64,000 nucleotides of DNA from contig NZ_JAUSZA010000001.1 in NCBI RefSeq assembly GCF_030817215.1, positions 4,624,501-4,688,500 of the forward strand, written 5' to 3'. The position numbers and the translations under genes were made by a program. Below the pieces are notes generated by a model. It saw only the letters and a list, made by a program, of their open reading frames with translations. It made no database searches and was not told where the DNA came from. Source of the DNA: Paenibacillus sp. V4I3 (GTDB taxonomy: Bacteria > Bacillota > Bacilli > Paenibacillales > NBRC-103111). Of the stretch, positions 1-8,174 are shown in pieces (position 1 is the stretch's first letter; the number at the start of each line of letters is the position of its first letter).

Positions 1-45
1 AACCGCGAGTGGCTTGATTTTGGTACTGATGGGGAATTAGTTTGA
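1..45 (+). CDS. possible 3' end of a gene cut by the window edge
   Basis: Frame 1 is open from the first base to a TGA at 43-45 and would encode NREWLDFGTDGELV. It lies directly against the 3' end of the convergent TerC-like gene, which fits a real gene tail, but 14 codons are too few to identify a family. It could be chance. Confidence 0.25.
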   Translation, partial: NREWLDFGTDGELV

Positions 46-47
46 AG

Positions 48-668
48 TCAATACGTCTTCCTCCAAAGATTGAACCAACCCACACTACAGATTATGCACA
101 TGGCGGTGATGGCCATTAAATCGAACCATTCCTCTTGCAGCAAATGTAGGATATCTGGTTCTTTTTTTAACTGTAGGACAGCTAATTGGGCTAATAAGCC
201 GGCGATGGCGACTTCAATCCAGGGCATTTTTTGAATGAATTCTTCCATTTTAGAGGAAAATAAAAAGATGAGACATAAAGCTGGCAATACACCCATTGCG
301 ATGAATAATAAGTTATCTGATAGCCTTGCTGTCAGCAAGATACTATCGATACTCATGATTAAATCTAAGGCTGCAACACTGCTGAAGATGAACAGATAGG
401 TAAAATGTCTTCTCATCATTTTCTTAGGCATAACCATCCGAATGGCAAAGAAGAACATAATGAGGGCTGTTGCAACATTGATGTAGGGCACATCTGACAT
501 CGATTGTACACAAGCAATAGATAGAATACGAAGCAAGCAGAGGAGCATAAAAATATAAAATTTAATTTTACCTCGGAGGTTATATTTATGAAGAGAAAGC
601 TGGATCATAATTGCGTTATCGATATTCGTGAATAAATTGTACATGAAAATAATGAACCAATCCTGCAT
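48..668 (-). CDS. TerC/YjbE-family integral membrane protein
   Basis: A polytopic membrane protein of 206 residues from the chosen start. Two acidic motifs in transmembrane segments mark the TerC superfamily: NIDNAIMI near the N-terminus and DLIMSIDSI in the middle, each resembling the repeated xDN motif of TerC, YjbE and YkoY. Family members are linked to metal ion (often Mn2+) export or metal loading of exported proteins; that role is inferred here. An upstream in-frame ATG at 686 exists, but GAGAGGAC lies nine bases before the ATG at 668, so the shorter form is preferred. The second motif reads D-S rather than D-N, a small departure. The gene stands alone and no metal-responsive riboswitch is evident upstream. 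Confidence 0.7.
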   Translation of the reverse strand: MQDWFIIFMYNLFTNIDNAIMIQLSLHKYNLRGKIKFYIFMLLCLLRILSIACVQSMSDVPYINVATALIMFFFAIRMVMPKKMMRRHFTYLFIFSSVAALDLIMSIDSILLTARLSDNLLFIAMGVLPALCLIFLFSSKMEEFIQKMPWIEVAIAGLLAQLAVLQLKKEPDILHLLQEEWFDLMAITAMCIICSVGWFNLWRKTY

Positions 669-781
669 ATATGGTTGTCCTCTCATGTATAACTCATGCC
701 TGTCCTTCGGAAGCTAAGATCATTATATGTGTCTACTACCAAAATAAACCAAATATTTCATAAGGAGATAAGGAGATGAAT

Positions 782-818
782 GAAAAAGAACCCACCTTTA
801 AGAAAAGGAAGGGTTCTT
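782..818 (-). terminator. rho-independent terminator of the NlpC/P60 gene
   Basis: On the minus strand AAGAACCC (811-818) pairs with GGGTTCTT (786-793), followed by a U-rich tract at 782-787. It sits about 25 bases after the stop of the peptidase gene. Confidence 0.75.
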
Positions 819-843
819 ATTTACATAATAGAGATCTAATGGC

Positions 844-1569
844 TTAGATTCTGCGGCCTGTGATGTAATGGCTTGTCCAATATGAACTATTGATGTCACC
901 GACGACTATACCTTTGTGCGGTAAATTGTTAATGAATTGACCATTACCTATGTAGATGCCCACATGGTTAATTTGGCCTGGTGTACTTACGCTGAAAAAT
1001 ACCAAATCACCCGGTTGGAGCTGATTACGTGGAATGTATGTGCCCAATTTGGCTTGAGCCTTAGATCCCCATGGAATTTGAATGCCATTTAGTTGAAATA
1101 CATACTGCGTGAAGGAAGAACAATCTAAATGCAAACGCTGCTGATCCCTCGAACCAAATACATAGGTGACCCGGCCTTTAAATGAGGAAGCTGTCTTGAT
1201 AATTTTATTCGCTAAACTGCCGCCATTAGCCGGATTAGAAGGGGCAGGTGCAGGCGCAGGTGTAGGAGCAGGTTTATTTTCATGTACGGTTACACTAGAG
1301 CGTGAAACATAGCCCTGTTTTCCATTGTAATCGACTAAAACCCAGTAGTCATTGGCAGCTTCAACAGGCAGTACAGTGCCTTGTTTAATAAATCCCCAAA
1401 TGGGTGCACTCGTACTCTGATCGGCTCGGAAGTTAACACCCTTATTCACGGTGGCTGTTGCTACTGGGGCAGCAAGAGCACTAGTAGAAAAGCCACTAAA
1501 CATGGTGAGCGCTAAGCCTAAAGATAATATTGTCTTTTTTCCAAGGTAGTTCTTATTCATTTTTTTCAT
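844..1569 (-). CDS. secreted SH3b-NlpC/P60 cell wall endopeptidase
   Basis: A secreted cysteine peptidase that should cut peptidoglycan stem peptides (gamma-D-Glu-diamino acid bonds in characterised relatives). Layout of the 241 residues: signal peptide at 1-33 ending ALAA, a bacterial SH3 domain at about 37-95 for wall binding, a Pro/Ala linker (PAPTPAPAPAPS) at about 100-112, and an NlpC/P60 domain at about 120-241. The catalytic Cys is in LDCSSF, the His in NHVGIYIG, and NNLPHKG is a candidate for the third polar residue. AAAGGAGGAAG precedes the ATG at 1569 by about ten bases. It is a single-gene unit with its own terminator, probably acting in wall growth or separation. Confidence 0.9.
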   Translation of the reverse strand: MKKMNKNYLGKKTILSLGLALTMFSGFSTSALAAPVATATVNKGVNFRADQSTSAPIWGFIKQGTVLPVEAANDYWVLVDYNGKQGYVSRSSVTVHENKPAPTPAPAPAPSNPANGGSLANKIIKTASSFKGRVTYVFGSRDQQRLHLDCSSFTQYVFQLNGIQIPWGSKAQAKLGTYIPRNQLQPGDLVFFSVSTPGQINHVGIYIGNGQFINNLPHKGIVVGDINSSYWTSHYITGRRI

Positions 1570-1812
1570 GAATTAACTTCCTCCTTTTGGTTTAAAAGCT
1601 GAGGTGTATCTTGCACCTACTATCACTTTATCACAGTTGAAAATCCCTAAAATTTACCGAATAGAGCCGAAAGCCATATCGTCCTAGCCTAATTCACCAT
1701 TATTAGAATTTCGTTAGAATTCGATGAGTAATAATTCCTTGACAGGTAAATTTATCTCTTCTTAACAATGAAAGTACTTTCATACCAATTGAATAATGTG
1801 GGAGGCAATTTG

Positions 1813-2284
1813 ATGAATAACCTTACATTTCAAGGACAACATACCATTGAAGGTGACCCTATGGTAAATCAACCCACATTTGCAGCGCATGAGTCCCTGG
1901 AATTGCATGAAATCCTCAATTTCAAAACACTTTGCGTGACCCGAGAATGCTCTCAACATGCCAGAGATGGCCGACATGACATTTGCTATGGATTTTCTCA
2001 TCCGAGTCAAAGAAGGAGTTAGGAACACCGCGATTGCCTTAACGGAAACGGCGTCTGAGGGCGCAAGAGCGATCCTCCGCAGCCAGCTTCATCAAGGTAT
2101 AGCACTGCATCAAGAGGTATCCGATCTTATGATGAGGAAGAAATGGTTCCATCCTTATAAACTCAACGAACAATTTAAACTAGATCAGCTAGGGGCGATT
2201 AATGCGGTTCAAATGGCTCAAATGAAGCTGTTTCCAGACGACACCTCGCGTAAAGGCATGTTTGATCGGACACCAGATCAATAA
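1813..2284 (+). pseudogene. frameshifted spore coat protein, CotF-like
   Basis: Two overlapping frames together give one CotF-type coat protein. The first runs from ATG 1813 (GGGAGG upstream) and holds [16 protein letters not shown]. The second holds [17 protein letters not shown] and the typical C-terminal region, with [13 protein letters not shown] and LNEQFKLDQ. The frame switches near 1940-1955, where the second frame has a TGA, so at least one base has been lost or gained. CotF-like proteins are small alpha-helical coat proteins made in the mother cell. The reading is decayed or a sequencing error. The next locus is also broken, which favours decay. Confidence 0.75.
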
Positions 2285-2305
2285 CATGATTGGAGGAAAT
2301 AAAGC

Positions 2306-2581
2306 ATGAAAGCTGTTACGTTTCAATCAAAAATGTCGTTGTGAAAGGTACCCGATCCGAAGATTGAGAAAGCCGACGATATGATCGTTCGAATGACGAC
2401 TACGGCGATCTGCGGTTCTGATTTGCACTTGATTCACGGGATGATCCCCAATTTACAGGAAGACTATGTGATCGGACACGAGCCTATGGGCATCGTGGAA
2501 GAGGTCGGTTCTGGCGTTACGGAGCAGATTCAATTCGACTTGAAGAACATTGAGACTGCTTTGAATGCTCCAACGCTGTAA
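2306..2581 (+). pseudogene. chimeric relic: alcohol dehydrogenase N-terminus fused to a coat protein tail
   Basis: The ATG at 2306 (TGGAGGA upstream) opens MKAVTFQ, hits a TGA at 2342-2344, and regains frame as VPDPKIEKADDMIVR. It continues through TTTAICGSDLHLIHGM and GHEPMGIVEEVGSGVT, an unmistakable zinc alcohol dehydrogenase N-terminus with catalytic Cys and GHE. It then changes into EQIQFDLKNIETALNAPTL and stops. That tail matches the C-terminus of CotF-like coat proteins and resembles NEQFKLDQ in the preceding coat gene. The junction lies near 2518-2524. The simplest history is a deletion joining an adh gene to a second coat gene. No working product is expected. Confidence 0.8.
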
Positions 2582-2597
2582 AGACGTGAAACGATTA

Positions 2598-2631
2598 AAC
2601 CGGTAGCCAGAGGCTGCTGGTTATTTGTTTT
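2598..2631 (+). terminator. terminator after the coat/adh relic
   Basis: An 11-pair stem (2598-2608 with 2612-2622, two G-U pairs, AGA loop) is followed by ATTTGTTTT. It probably served the original downstream coat gene. Confidence 0.65.
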
Positions 2632-2724
2632 GGCTCATCTGCAACATAATTTGACTGCTCAACGTTATGTAAGTAACTCAGAAAACGGGTTATACAAAAA
2701 CATGCCCAAAGGAGAACAGAGCTG

Positions 2725-3630
2725 ATGAAAAAAATAGCCGCTATAACGTTAACAACCTTATTGTGCAGTAGTTTGACATTTGGTTCAGCTTTTGCTTTTT
2801 CGGATTTAGACGAAGGACAAGCAGAATCCATTCTGGCCTTAAAAGAACGTGGTGTCGTAAGTGGGATCGATCACGAGCACTTTGTTCCTAAAGGGAAAAT
2901 TAGCTATGCACAGAGCGTGCAAATGATTGTAAAAGGCTTGGACCTGAACTTAGATTTAATGAAGTTCAAAAAACAGCCTGTAGCAACGGACATGTATTCG
3001 AACATCTCCAATGATGCCTGGTATGCGGACGCTTTTATCATTGCTCATTATCACGGATTGCAGATTCCTAAGGATGTGAACCCGAATGCGACGATTACTC
3101 GCGAACAATTTGGGGATTTATTAGTTCGTGCCTTAGAAAAGAAAGGCAATTTCCCGCTGGTCAAAATGTTCATCATAATCAAGGATGAGGATCAAATTAC
3201 GCTTGATTATCAAGGCACTTTACAGAGACTGCTTCTTTACAAAATTACTACCCTTGATAAGGACGGTAAGTTTAATCCTAAAAGTGAGCTTACGCGTGGA
3301 GAAGCAGCAAGTTGGCTCTATAACGCTATACGCGTAATGGAAGCTAATACTCAAAAACCGGCTCCTACTGAAGAAGTAGCGGTAAAGGTTGAGAAAGTAA
3401 ATGATGATGTTAACAAGGTTACACTGTCCAGAGGTGATAAACCTAACTCAGGCTACGGTATTGAAGTCAATGCGATCCAGTTTAACGAAGACGGGCAGGC
3501 TGTCATTACGTATACATTGCTCGACCCGAAACCTGATATGATGTACGCTCAGGTGATTACGGAAGCGAAAACTGTCACTTATATTTCTTCTAAGTATAAG
3601 GTAACAGCTGAACCTGCTCCTTCGAAATAA
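2725..3630 (+). CDS. secreted SLH-domain protein with PrcB-like C-terminus
   Basis: 301 residues. Residues 1-25 form a signal peptide (cleavage after AFA). Residues about 25-205 hold three S-layer homology repeats, seen as AESILALKERGVVSG with ISYAQSVQMIVKGL, then NDAWYADAFIIAHYHGL with ITREQFGDLLVRAL, then a third ending LTRGEAASWLYNAI. SLH repeats bind pyruvylated secondary wall polymer and hold the protein on the cell surface. After a charged linker, residues about 235-296 resemble the PrcB C-terminal domain (KPNSGYGIEV, then VITYTLLDPKPDMMYAQV), named from a treponemal protease complex subunit. AAGGAGAA lies upstream of ATG 2725. The gene is single, with its own terminator. Its partner is unknown. 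Confidence 0.85.
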   Translation: MKKIAAITLTTLLCSSLTFGSAFAFSDLDEGQAESILALKERGVVSGIDHEHFVPKGKISYAQSVQMIVKGLDLNLDLMKFKKQPVATDMYSNISNDAWYADAFIIAHYHGLQIPKDVNPNATITREQFGDLLVRALEKKGNFPLVKMFIIIKDEDQITLDYQGTLQRLLLYKITTLDKDGKFNPKSELTRGEAASWLYNAIRVMEANTQKPAPTEEVAVKVEKVNDDVNKVTLSRGDKPNSGYGIEVNAIQFNEDGQAVITYTLLDPKPDMMYAQVITEAKTVTYISSKYKVTAEPAPSK

Positions 3631-3649
3631 ATGTCTAGTTTGAAAAAAA

Positions 3650-3691
3650 GTGCTGCATACCTTTGAAGTAAAAGGTGGCAGCTCTTTTTTT
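3650..3691 (+). terminator. terminator of the SLH-PrcB gene
   Basis: A stem pairs the region around 3651-3663 (GCTGCATACCTTT) with 3670-3682 (AAAGGTGGCAGC), followed by a seven-T tract at 3685-3691. Confidence 0.8.
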
Positions 3692-3713
3692 GTGATTTAA
3701 GGTGTCAAACGTA

Positions 3714-3743
3714 TTGACAACGTATAAAGAGATGAACTATTCT
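3714..3743 (+). promoter_or_regulatory. predicted sigma-A promoter of the LacI-family gene
   Basis: TTGACA at 3714-3719 and TATTCT at 3738-3743 are 18 bases apart. The -35 box is also the right arm of a perfect inverted repeat, TGTCAA-ACGTA-TTGACA (3703-3719), a possible second regulatory site. Confidence 0.55.
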
Positions 3744-3754
3744 GTAAGAAAGCG

Positions 3755-3786
3755 TTGCCCCAAACATCAGGATAACGTTTGGGCAA
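3755..3786 (+). promoter_or_regulatory. predicted autoregulatory operator of the LacI-family repressor
   Basis: The arms TTGCCCCAAAC (3755-3765) and GTTTGGGCAA (3777-3786) form an inverted repeat just downstream of the -10 box. GGATAACGTT at 3770-3779 is shared exactly with the dyad before the importer operon at 4887-4906. The position would block transcription once bound. Confidence 0.5.
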
Positions 3787-3824
3787 AAGTTGGATATAGG
3801 TTTAGATAGAAGGAGCTGTATGAA

Positions 3825-4871
3825 TTGCCTACTCTCAAAGATATTGCAGATTTAGTCGGAGTCTCCATTTCAACAGCCTCACGCGTAGTGAGAAATGATA
3901 CCAGCAGGCACATCAACCCGGAGACAAAGGCCAAGGTTTGGGAGGCTGTGCGTCAATTGAATTACACACCTAATGAATCGGCGCGTCACCTTGTAAACAA
4001 ACAAAAGGTGGAGAAAAAGCAGACGAAGCAAATTGGCTGTATCATTCAAACGGCTCGTCTGAACGACGATCACCCGTATTACTCTCCGATCATTACTGCG
4101 TTTACCAAGAAAATATTGGAATCCGGTTATTCACTGGGTTTCATGCATACCTCTGATGAGCTTAAAGACGAAGCGCTGCTTCATCGTTGCATACATGACA
4201 TACAAGTCGATGGCATTATTATCGTTGGCGAAGTAGGCTCCGAGATCGTTGACTATTTGCTAAAAGCGGAGGATCTAGCGCTGATCGGCATTTGTACGAA
4301 CGGTACGGACATTACCATGGTTGATTACGACCGTATTCACGCCGCGAAGTCAGCTGTCGATCATCTCATTGCGCAAGGGCACCAATCGATTGGTTTTGTC
4401 GGCGGACCAGGTCATACAAGTGAATTAAATAGCGAAGAGAGATTTCAAGGCTTTAAATTTGCCATATACGATGCGGGTATTCCTTTAAACAAAGAATGGG
4501 TGATAGACACCCGGTGGGAAATCGACCGCAGTTATGAGAGTATCATGGAGCGTTTGAAGCGAACAGACCTGGAACGGCCTACGGCGATATTTTCGGCGAG
4601 CGACCAATTAGCGATTCCTGCTATGCGAGCTGTCATTGAGAACCAATTACGTATTCCAGAGGATATTGCTTTCATCTCGATGGATAATATTGATTTTGCC
4701 CAATATACAACACCGCCGTTATCGTCGGTTCATGTACCAAAGGTCGAAATAGGCACAACAGCAGCTTCAACCTTGTTGGATATGCTGAATGGCGAGCAAC
4801 CGCAGCTTTCCAAAGTGCTGCTTCCGCATCGACTTATTGTGAGACAATCATCTGTATTTACTAGAAACTAA
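3825..4871 (+). CDS. LacI-family transcriptional repressor
   Basis: 348 residues, normal family length. Residues 1-55 are the LacI DNA-binding domain: TLKDIADLVGVSISTASRVV is the helix-turn-helix and NYTPNESARHL the hinge helix region. Residues about 65-340 are the periplasmic-binding-protein-like sugar sensor. The start is TTG at 3825, nine bases after AAGGAG; an upstream ATGA at 3820 is out of frame. The gene lies just before a sugar ABC importer operon and shares its GGATAACGTT motif with that operon's leader, so it most likely represses both until a sugar is bound. The sugar cannot be named. Confidence 0.9.
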   Translation: MPTLKDIADLVGVSISTASRVVRNDTSRHINPETKAKVWEAVRQLNYTPNESARHLVNKQKVEKKQTKQIGCIIQTARLNDDHPYYSPIITAFTKKILESGYSLGFMHTSDELKDEALLHRCIHDIQVDGIIIVGEVGSEIVDYLLKAEDLALIGICTNGTDITMVDYDRIHAAKSAVDHLIAQGHQSIGFVGGPGHTSELNSEERFQGFKFAIYDAGIPLNKEWVIDTRWEIDRSYESIMERLKRTDLERPTAIFSASDQLAIPAMRAVIENQLRIPEDIAFISMDNIDFAQYTTPPLSSVHVPKVEIGTTAASTLLDMLNGEQPQLSKVLLPHRLIVRQSSVFTRN

Positions 4872-4886
4872 TTTTTTTTTTGGAAT

Positions 4887-4906
4887 ACTGGATAACGTTG
4901 TCCAGT
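4887..4906 (+). promoter_or_regulatory. LacI-type operator before the importer operon
   Basis: ACTGGATAACGTTGTCCAGT is a 20-base dyad, perfect except for one T/G pair, centred on AACGTT as in LacI/GalR operators. It repeats the GGATAACGTT of the site before the repressor gene. Confidence 0.65.
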
Positions 4907-5014
4907 GTTTGGTGCCAATAACATTGGACGAACTGAAGGGGGGTGAAATAGGTTTTCGGCGTATGTACGATTTGCATTTTCGATCCTAAAAAAAGAAAAA
5001 AGGGTGATAGCGAA

Positions 5015-6328
5015 ATGGTCAACAAAACAAAAAAGGTTGTTCTCATCACAACGCTCATGTCGGCAATGGTTGTTGTAAGCGCTTGCGGTAATTCTGGTTC
5101 ATCTAGTACTACATCCACAGCAGCTCCCAAAGGCGATGCGAAAGCAACAGCTGCAGTATCAGCAGAAAAGGTAACCATTACTTATGGCGGCTGGAGTATG
5201 GATACGATGACCGATGTCATCAAAGCGTTCCAAGCGAGTCACCCGAATATTGAAGTAAAAGCGGAGAATACGCCGTACAAACAATATTTCACCAAATTAG
5301 AAACGGCCGCTCAAGGCGGGACGATGCCAGACGTACTTTGGATGAATGGTCCTAATTTCGTCAAGTATGCAGGTAATGGCATGTTAAAGGATTTGACTGA
5401 GACGATCAAGACCGATCAGTTAGACCTCACCAAATATCCAACCTCGCTGGTTTCGCTCTATAGCCTAGGAGGCAAAAATTATGGGATTCCTAAAGACTTT
5501 GACACGATTGGCTTGTGGTACAACAAAAAGCTGTTCGATGATAAAGGAATTTCCTACCCGGATAGCACGTGGGATTGGAGCAAGCTGACGGAAGCGGCTA
5601 AGAAATTAACGGACCCTGCAAAAGGTACCTACGGATTCGCTGCTCCAATGATGAATCAGGAGGATTTCTACAATACGATTCTTCAAGCTGGCGGCTTTGT
5701 CATTTCTGATGACCATAAGAAATCAGGTTTTGATCAACCGGAAGCGATTGAAGGTTTGAAATTTTTGACCGATCTGATTCAAGTTCATAAAGTATCTCCG
5801 ACATTAGCTCAGATGACGGAAACTGCACCAGCGGATATGTTCACCTCAGGCAAGCTCGCTATGTATTTTGACGGTTCTTGGGCAGCGTTTACTATCAATC
5901 AAAACGCCGATATGAAAAACAAGGCAGACGTAGCCGTGCTGCCAAAAGGGAAAAAGCAAGGTGTTGTCATTCACGGTTTGGGTCATGTGATATCCGCGAA
6001 CTCCAAACATCCGAAAGAAGCATGGGAATTCGTTAAATTCCTTGGCTCCAAGGAAGCGGCTGAAATTGCTGCGAAACAAGGTGGAGCGATTCCGGCTTAC
6101 AAGGGCAGCGAGACTTCTTGGTTAGCTACATTCCCGCAATATAAAGCAAAAGCTTTCATTGACATGGCAGAGTATGCGACACCTTACCCTGTGTCCAAAA
6201 ATACTTCGGTTTGGAATACTTACGAAACAGAAATTTTGAAAAATGCATGGACGGGAGATAAACCTGTAGCCGATGCGGCCAAAGAGCTCGGAGCTAAGAT
6301 GAACCAAGCATTAGCAGCAGAAAAATAA
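5015..6328 (+). CDS. sugar ABC transporter substrate-binding lipoprotein
   Basis: 437 residues of the family 1 extracellular solute-binding type (MalE-like). A lipoprotein signal peptide ends in VVVSACG, so Cys24 should be lipidated, followed by a Ser/Thr/Ala linker. The mature part begins VTITYGGWSMDTMTDVIKAF and keeps features such as PDVLWMNGPNFVKYA and GIPKDFDTIGLWYNKKLF. It should capture an oligosaccharide or glycoside at the cell surface and hand it to the two permeases encoded next. AAAGGGTGATAG lies before the ATG. It is the first gene of a four-gene operon. Confidence 0.92.
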   Translation: MVNKTKKVVLITTLMSAMVVVSACGNSGSSSTTSTAAPKGDAKATAAVSAEKVTITYGGWSMDTMTDVIKAFQASHPNIEVKAENTPYKQYFTKLETAAQGGTMPDVLWMNGPNFVKYAGNGMLKDLTETIKTDQLDLTKYPTSLVSLYSLGGKNYGIPKDFDTIGLWYNKKLFDDKGISYPDSTWDWSKLTEAAKKLTDPAKGTYGFAAPMMNQEDFYNTILQAGGFVISDDHKKSGFDQPEAIEGLKFLTDLIQVHKVSPTLAQMTETAPADMFTSGKLAMYFDGSWAAFTINQNADMKNKADVAVLPKGKKQGVVIHGLGHVISANSKHPKEAWEFVKFLGSKEAAEIAAKQGGAIPAYKGSETSWLATFPQYKAKAFIDMAEYATPYPVSKNTSVWNTYETEILKNAWTGDKPVADAAKELGAKMNQALAAEK

Positions 6329-6409
6329 GGTTACGGGGATCCGTTTCGGAAAGCAACGTGCCCAAACGGATCTCCTTCCCCAATTCCACTCATAGGAGAG
6401 TGAGTAAAC

Positions 6410-7294
6410 ATGCGATTCAGCTCGAAGCGTTTATCCGATTGGAAGTGGGCATATATCATGATTATGCCACTAATGCTTGGCTTGCTGGTGTTTTATATTT
6501 GGCCTGTGTTCCAAACCTTTTATTTTTCCTTTACGGAATGGGGGGCTTTTGGGAAATACACCTGGACTGGCTTAGCGAATTACAAGATGCTGTTTACGGA
6601 TAAAGAGCTGCTTCAAGCTATCCGGAATACAAGTATTTATATCGTTCTAGCTGTGCCGATCGGGATCATCCTGTCCATCCTGCTGGCTGTTCTGCTAAAT
6701 CAGCAGGTCAAAGGGTTGTCCATATACCGTACAATGTATTTTCTTCCGGTCGTAACCATGCCAGCCGCGATCGCAATGGTCTGGAAATGGCTGTACAACT
6801 CTGATTTCGGTTTGATCAATTACTTACTTGGTTTATTGTCAATTCCTGGGCCTCACTGGTTGACGGATAATCGCACAGCGTTGTTATCGATTATTATTGT
6901 TGCCATTTGGTGTTCCATTGGCAGCCACATGATTATATTTCTGTCCGGACTCCAAGGTATCTCATCTTCCTACTATGAAGCCGCATCCATTGACGGTGCG
7001 GGGCCTGTAACTAAATTTATGCGTATTACGATACCTCTCTTGACGCCAACCATATTTTTCGTACTGGTTACTTCACTGATTGGCGCCTTTCAGGTATTCG
7101 ACTTCATATATATGATGGTAGGCGATATCGTCATGGAATCTACGCAGTCGATTGTGTTCTTATATTATAAATACGGCTTCTTGAAAAATAACAAGGGCTA
7201 CGCGTCCTCAATCGCTGTCCTGCTGTTTACTATTATTATGATCATTACGTATATTCAAATGAAAATTCAGAAGAAATGGGTTCACTACGAATGA
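6410..7294 (+). CDS. sugar ABC transporter permease, MalF-like
   Basis: 294 residues with six predicted membrane spans. The cytoplasmic EAA loop, which contacts the ATPase, reads YYEAASIDGAGPVTKFMRIT at about residues 188-207. It should form a heterodimer with the next gene product. AGGAGAGTG precedes ATG 6410. It starts 81 bases after the binding protein and 13 bases before the second permease. No ATPase gene is nearby; importers of this class in Bacillales commonly share one MsmX-type ATPase encoded elsewhere. Confidence 0.92.
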   Translation: MRFSSKRLSDWKWAYIMIMPLMLGLLVFYIWPVFQTFYFSFTEWGAFGKYTWTGLANYKMLFTDKELLQAIRNTSIYIVLAVPIGIILSILLAVLLNQQVKGLSIYRTMYFLPVVTMPAAIAMVWKWLYNSDFGLINYLLGLLSIPGPHWLTDNRTALLSIIIVAIWCSIGSHMIIFLSGLQGISSSYYEAASIDGAGPVTKFMRITIPLLTPTIFFVLVTSLIGAFQVFDFIYMMVGDIVMESTQSIVFLYYKYGFLKNNKGYASSIAVLLFTIIMIITYIQMKIQKKWVHYE

Positions 7295-7307
7295 GGAGGG
7301 CGGCTGC

Positions 7308-8147
7308 ATGAACACCAGAATCCATCAACGAAAATCGGTTCAGACCGGGTTCATTCATCTTATTCTTATCCTAGGTGCTGTCATCATGGTAACTCCATTC
7401 ATCTGGATGTTTCTTACATCGGTGAAAACGTTAGGAGAGTCAACTGTGATACCTCCGGTTCTTCTTCCTAAAACGTTTCAATGGAGCAATTATACGAAGG
7501 TATTTTTGAACTTGCCATTTTTCACTTTTTACTGGAATACATTTATTTCAACGGTGATAAAAGTAATCGGTCAATTAATCATTTGCTCGCTAGCTGCTTA
7601 TGCTTTTGCCCGAATCAGCTTTCCGGGGCGTCATTTCTTTTTCATTCTGATGCTGTCCGTACTTATGGTGCCGGGTCAAGTATTCCTCATTCCGCAGTAT
7701 ATGATTATGAAAGACTTAGGGTGGCTCAATTCGCTTACAGCACTCATTGTTCCAGGCTTATTCAGCGCTTTCGGCACATTTCTGCTGCGCCAATTTTTCA
7801 TGACATTGCCGCACGAACTGGAAGAAGCCGCGAAGCTTGATGGTTGCAATCAATTTCGTATTTATTGGCAGATCATGCTGCCTTTGGCAAAATCGGGGAT
7901 GATCGCTCTTGCTATTTTCACCATGCTGTGGTCGTGGAACGATCTGATGTGGCCGCTTATCGTCAACAGCTCACCAGACAAAATGGTGCTGTCAGCCGGT
8001 ATTGCGTTCCTCCAAGGCGAGCATAAAACGAATTATACGATTATTATGGCAGGCTCTATGATGGCCATTTTGCCTATGATTATTATCTTCTTTATTTTCC
8101 AACGCTCATTTATTCAAGGGATTGCTTTTACAGGCAGTAAGTCCTAA
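7308..8147 (+). CDS. sugar ABC transporter permease, MalG-like
   Basis: 279 residues, six membrane spans, normal length for the MalG/carbohydrate permease class. The EAA loop reads ELEEAAKLDGCNQFRIYWQI at about residues 170-189, and the C-terminus ends GIAFTGSKS, close to the usual family ending. GAGGAGGGCGG precedes ATG 7308. It works with the preceding permease, and the oxidoreductase gene follows after 27 bases in the same transcript. Confidence 0.92.
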   Translation: MNTRIHQRKSVQTGFIHLILILGAVIMVTPFIWMFLTSVKTLGESTVIPPVLLPKTFQWSNYTKVFLNLPFFTFYWNTFISTVIKVIGQLIICSLAAYAFARISFPGRHFFFILMLSVLMVPGQVFLIPQYMIMKDLGWLNSLTALIVPGLFSAFGTFLLRQFFMTLPHELEEAAKLDGCNQFRIYWQIMLPLAKSGMIALAIFTMLWSWNDLMWPLIVNSSPDKMVLSAGIAFLQGEHKTNYTIIMAGSMMAILPMIIIFFIFQRSFIQGIAFTGSKS

Positions 8148-8174
8148 CAGACATCATAAGGAGAGAGACCAACT

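Noticed and set aside
1570..1767. Possible riboswitch in the leader of the NlpC/P60 gene (such leaders can carry c-di-AMP riboswitches)
   Set aside because: The leader is short and I could not match the conserved core of a ydaO or GEMM element; only a small AGGTG/CACCT hairpin is seen.
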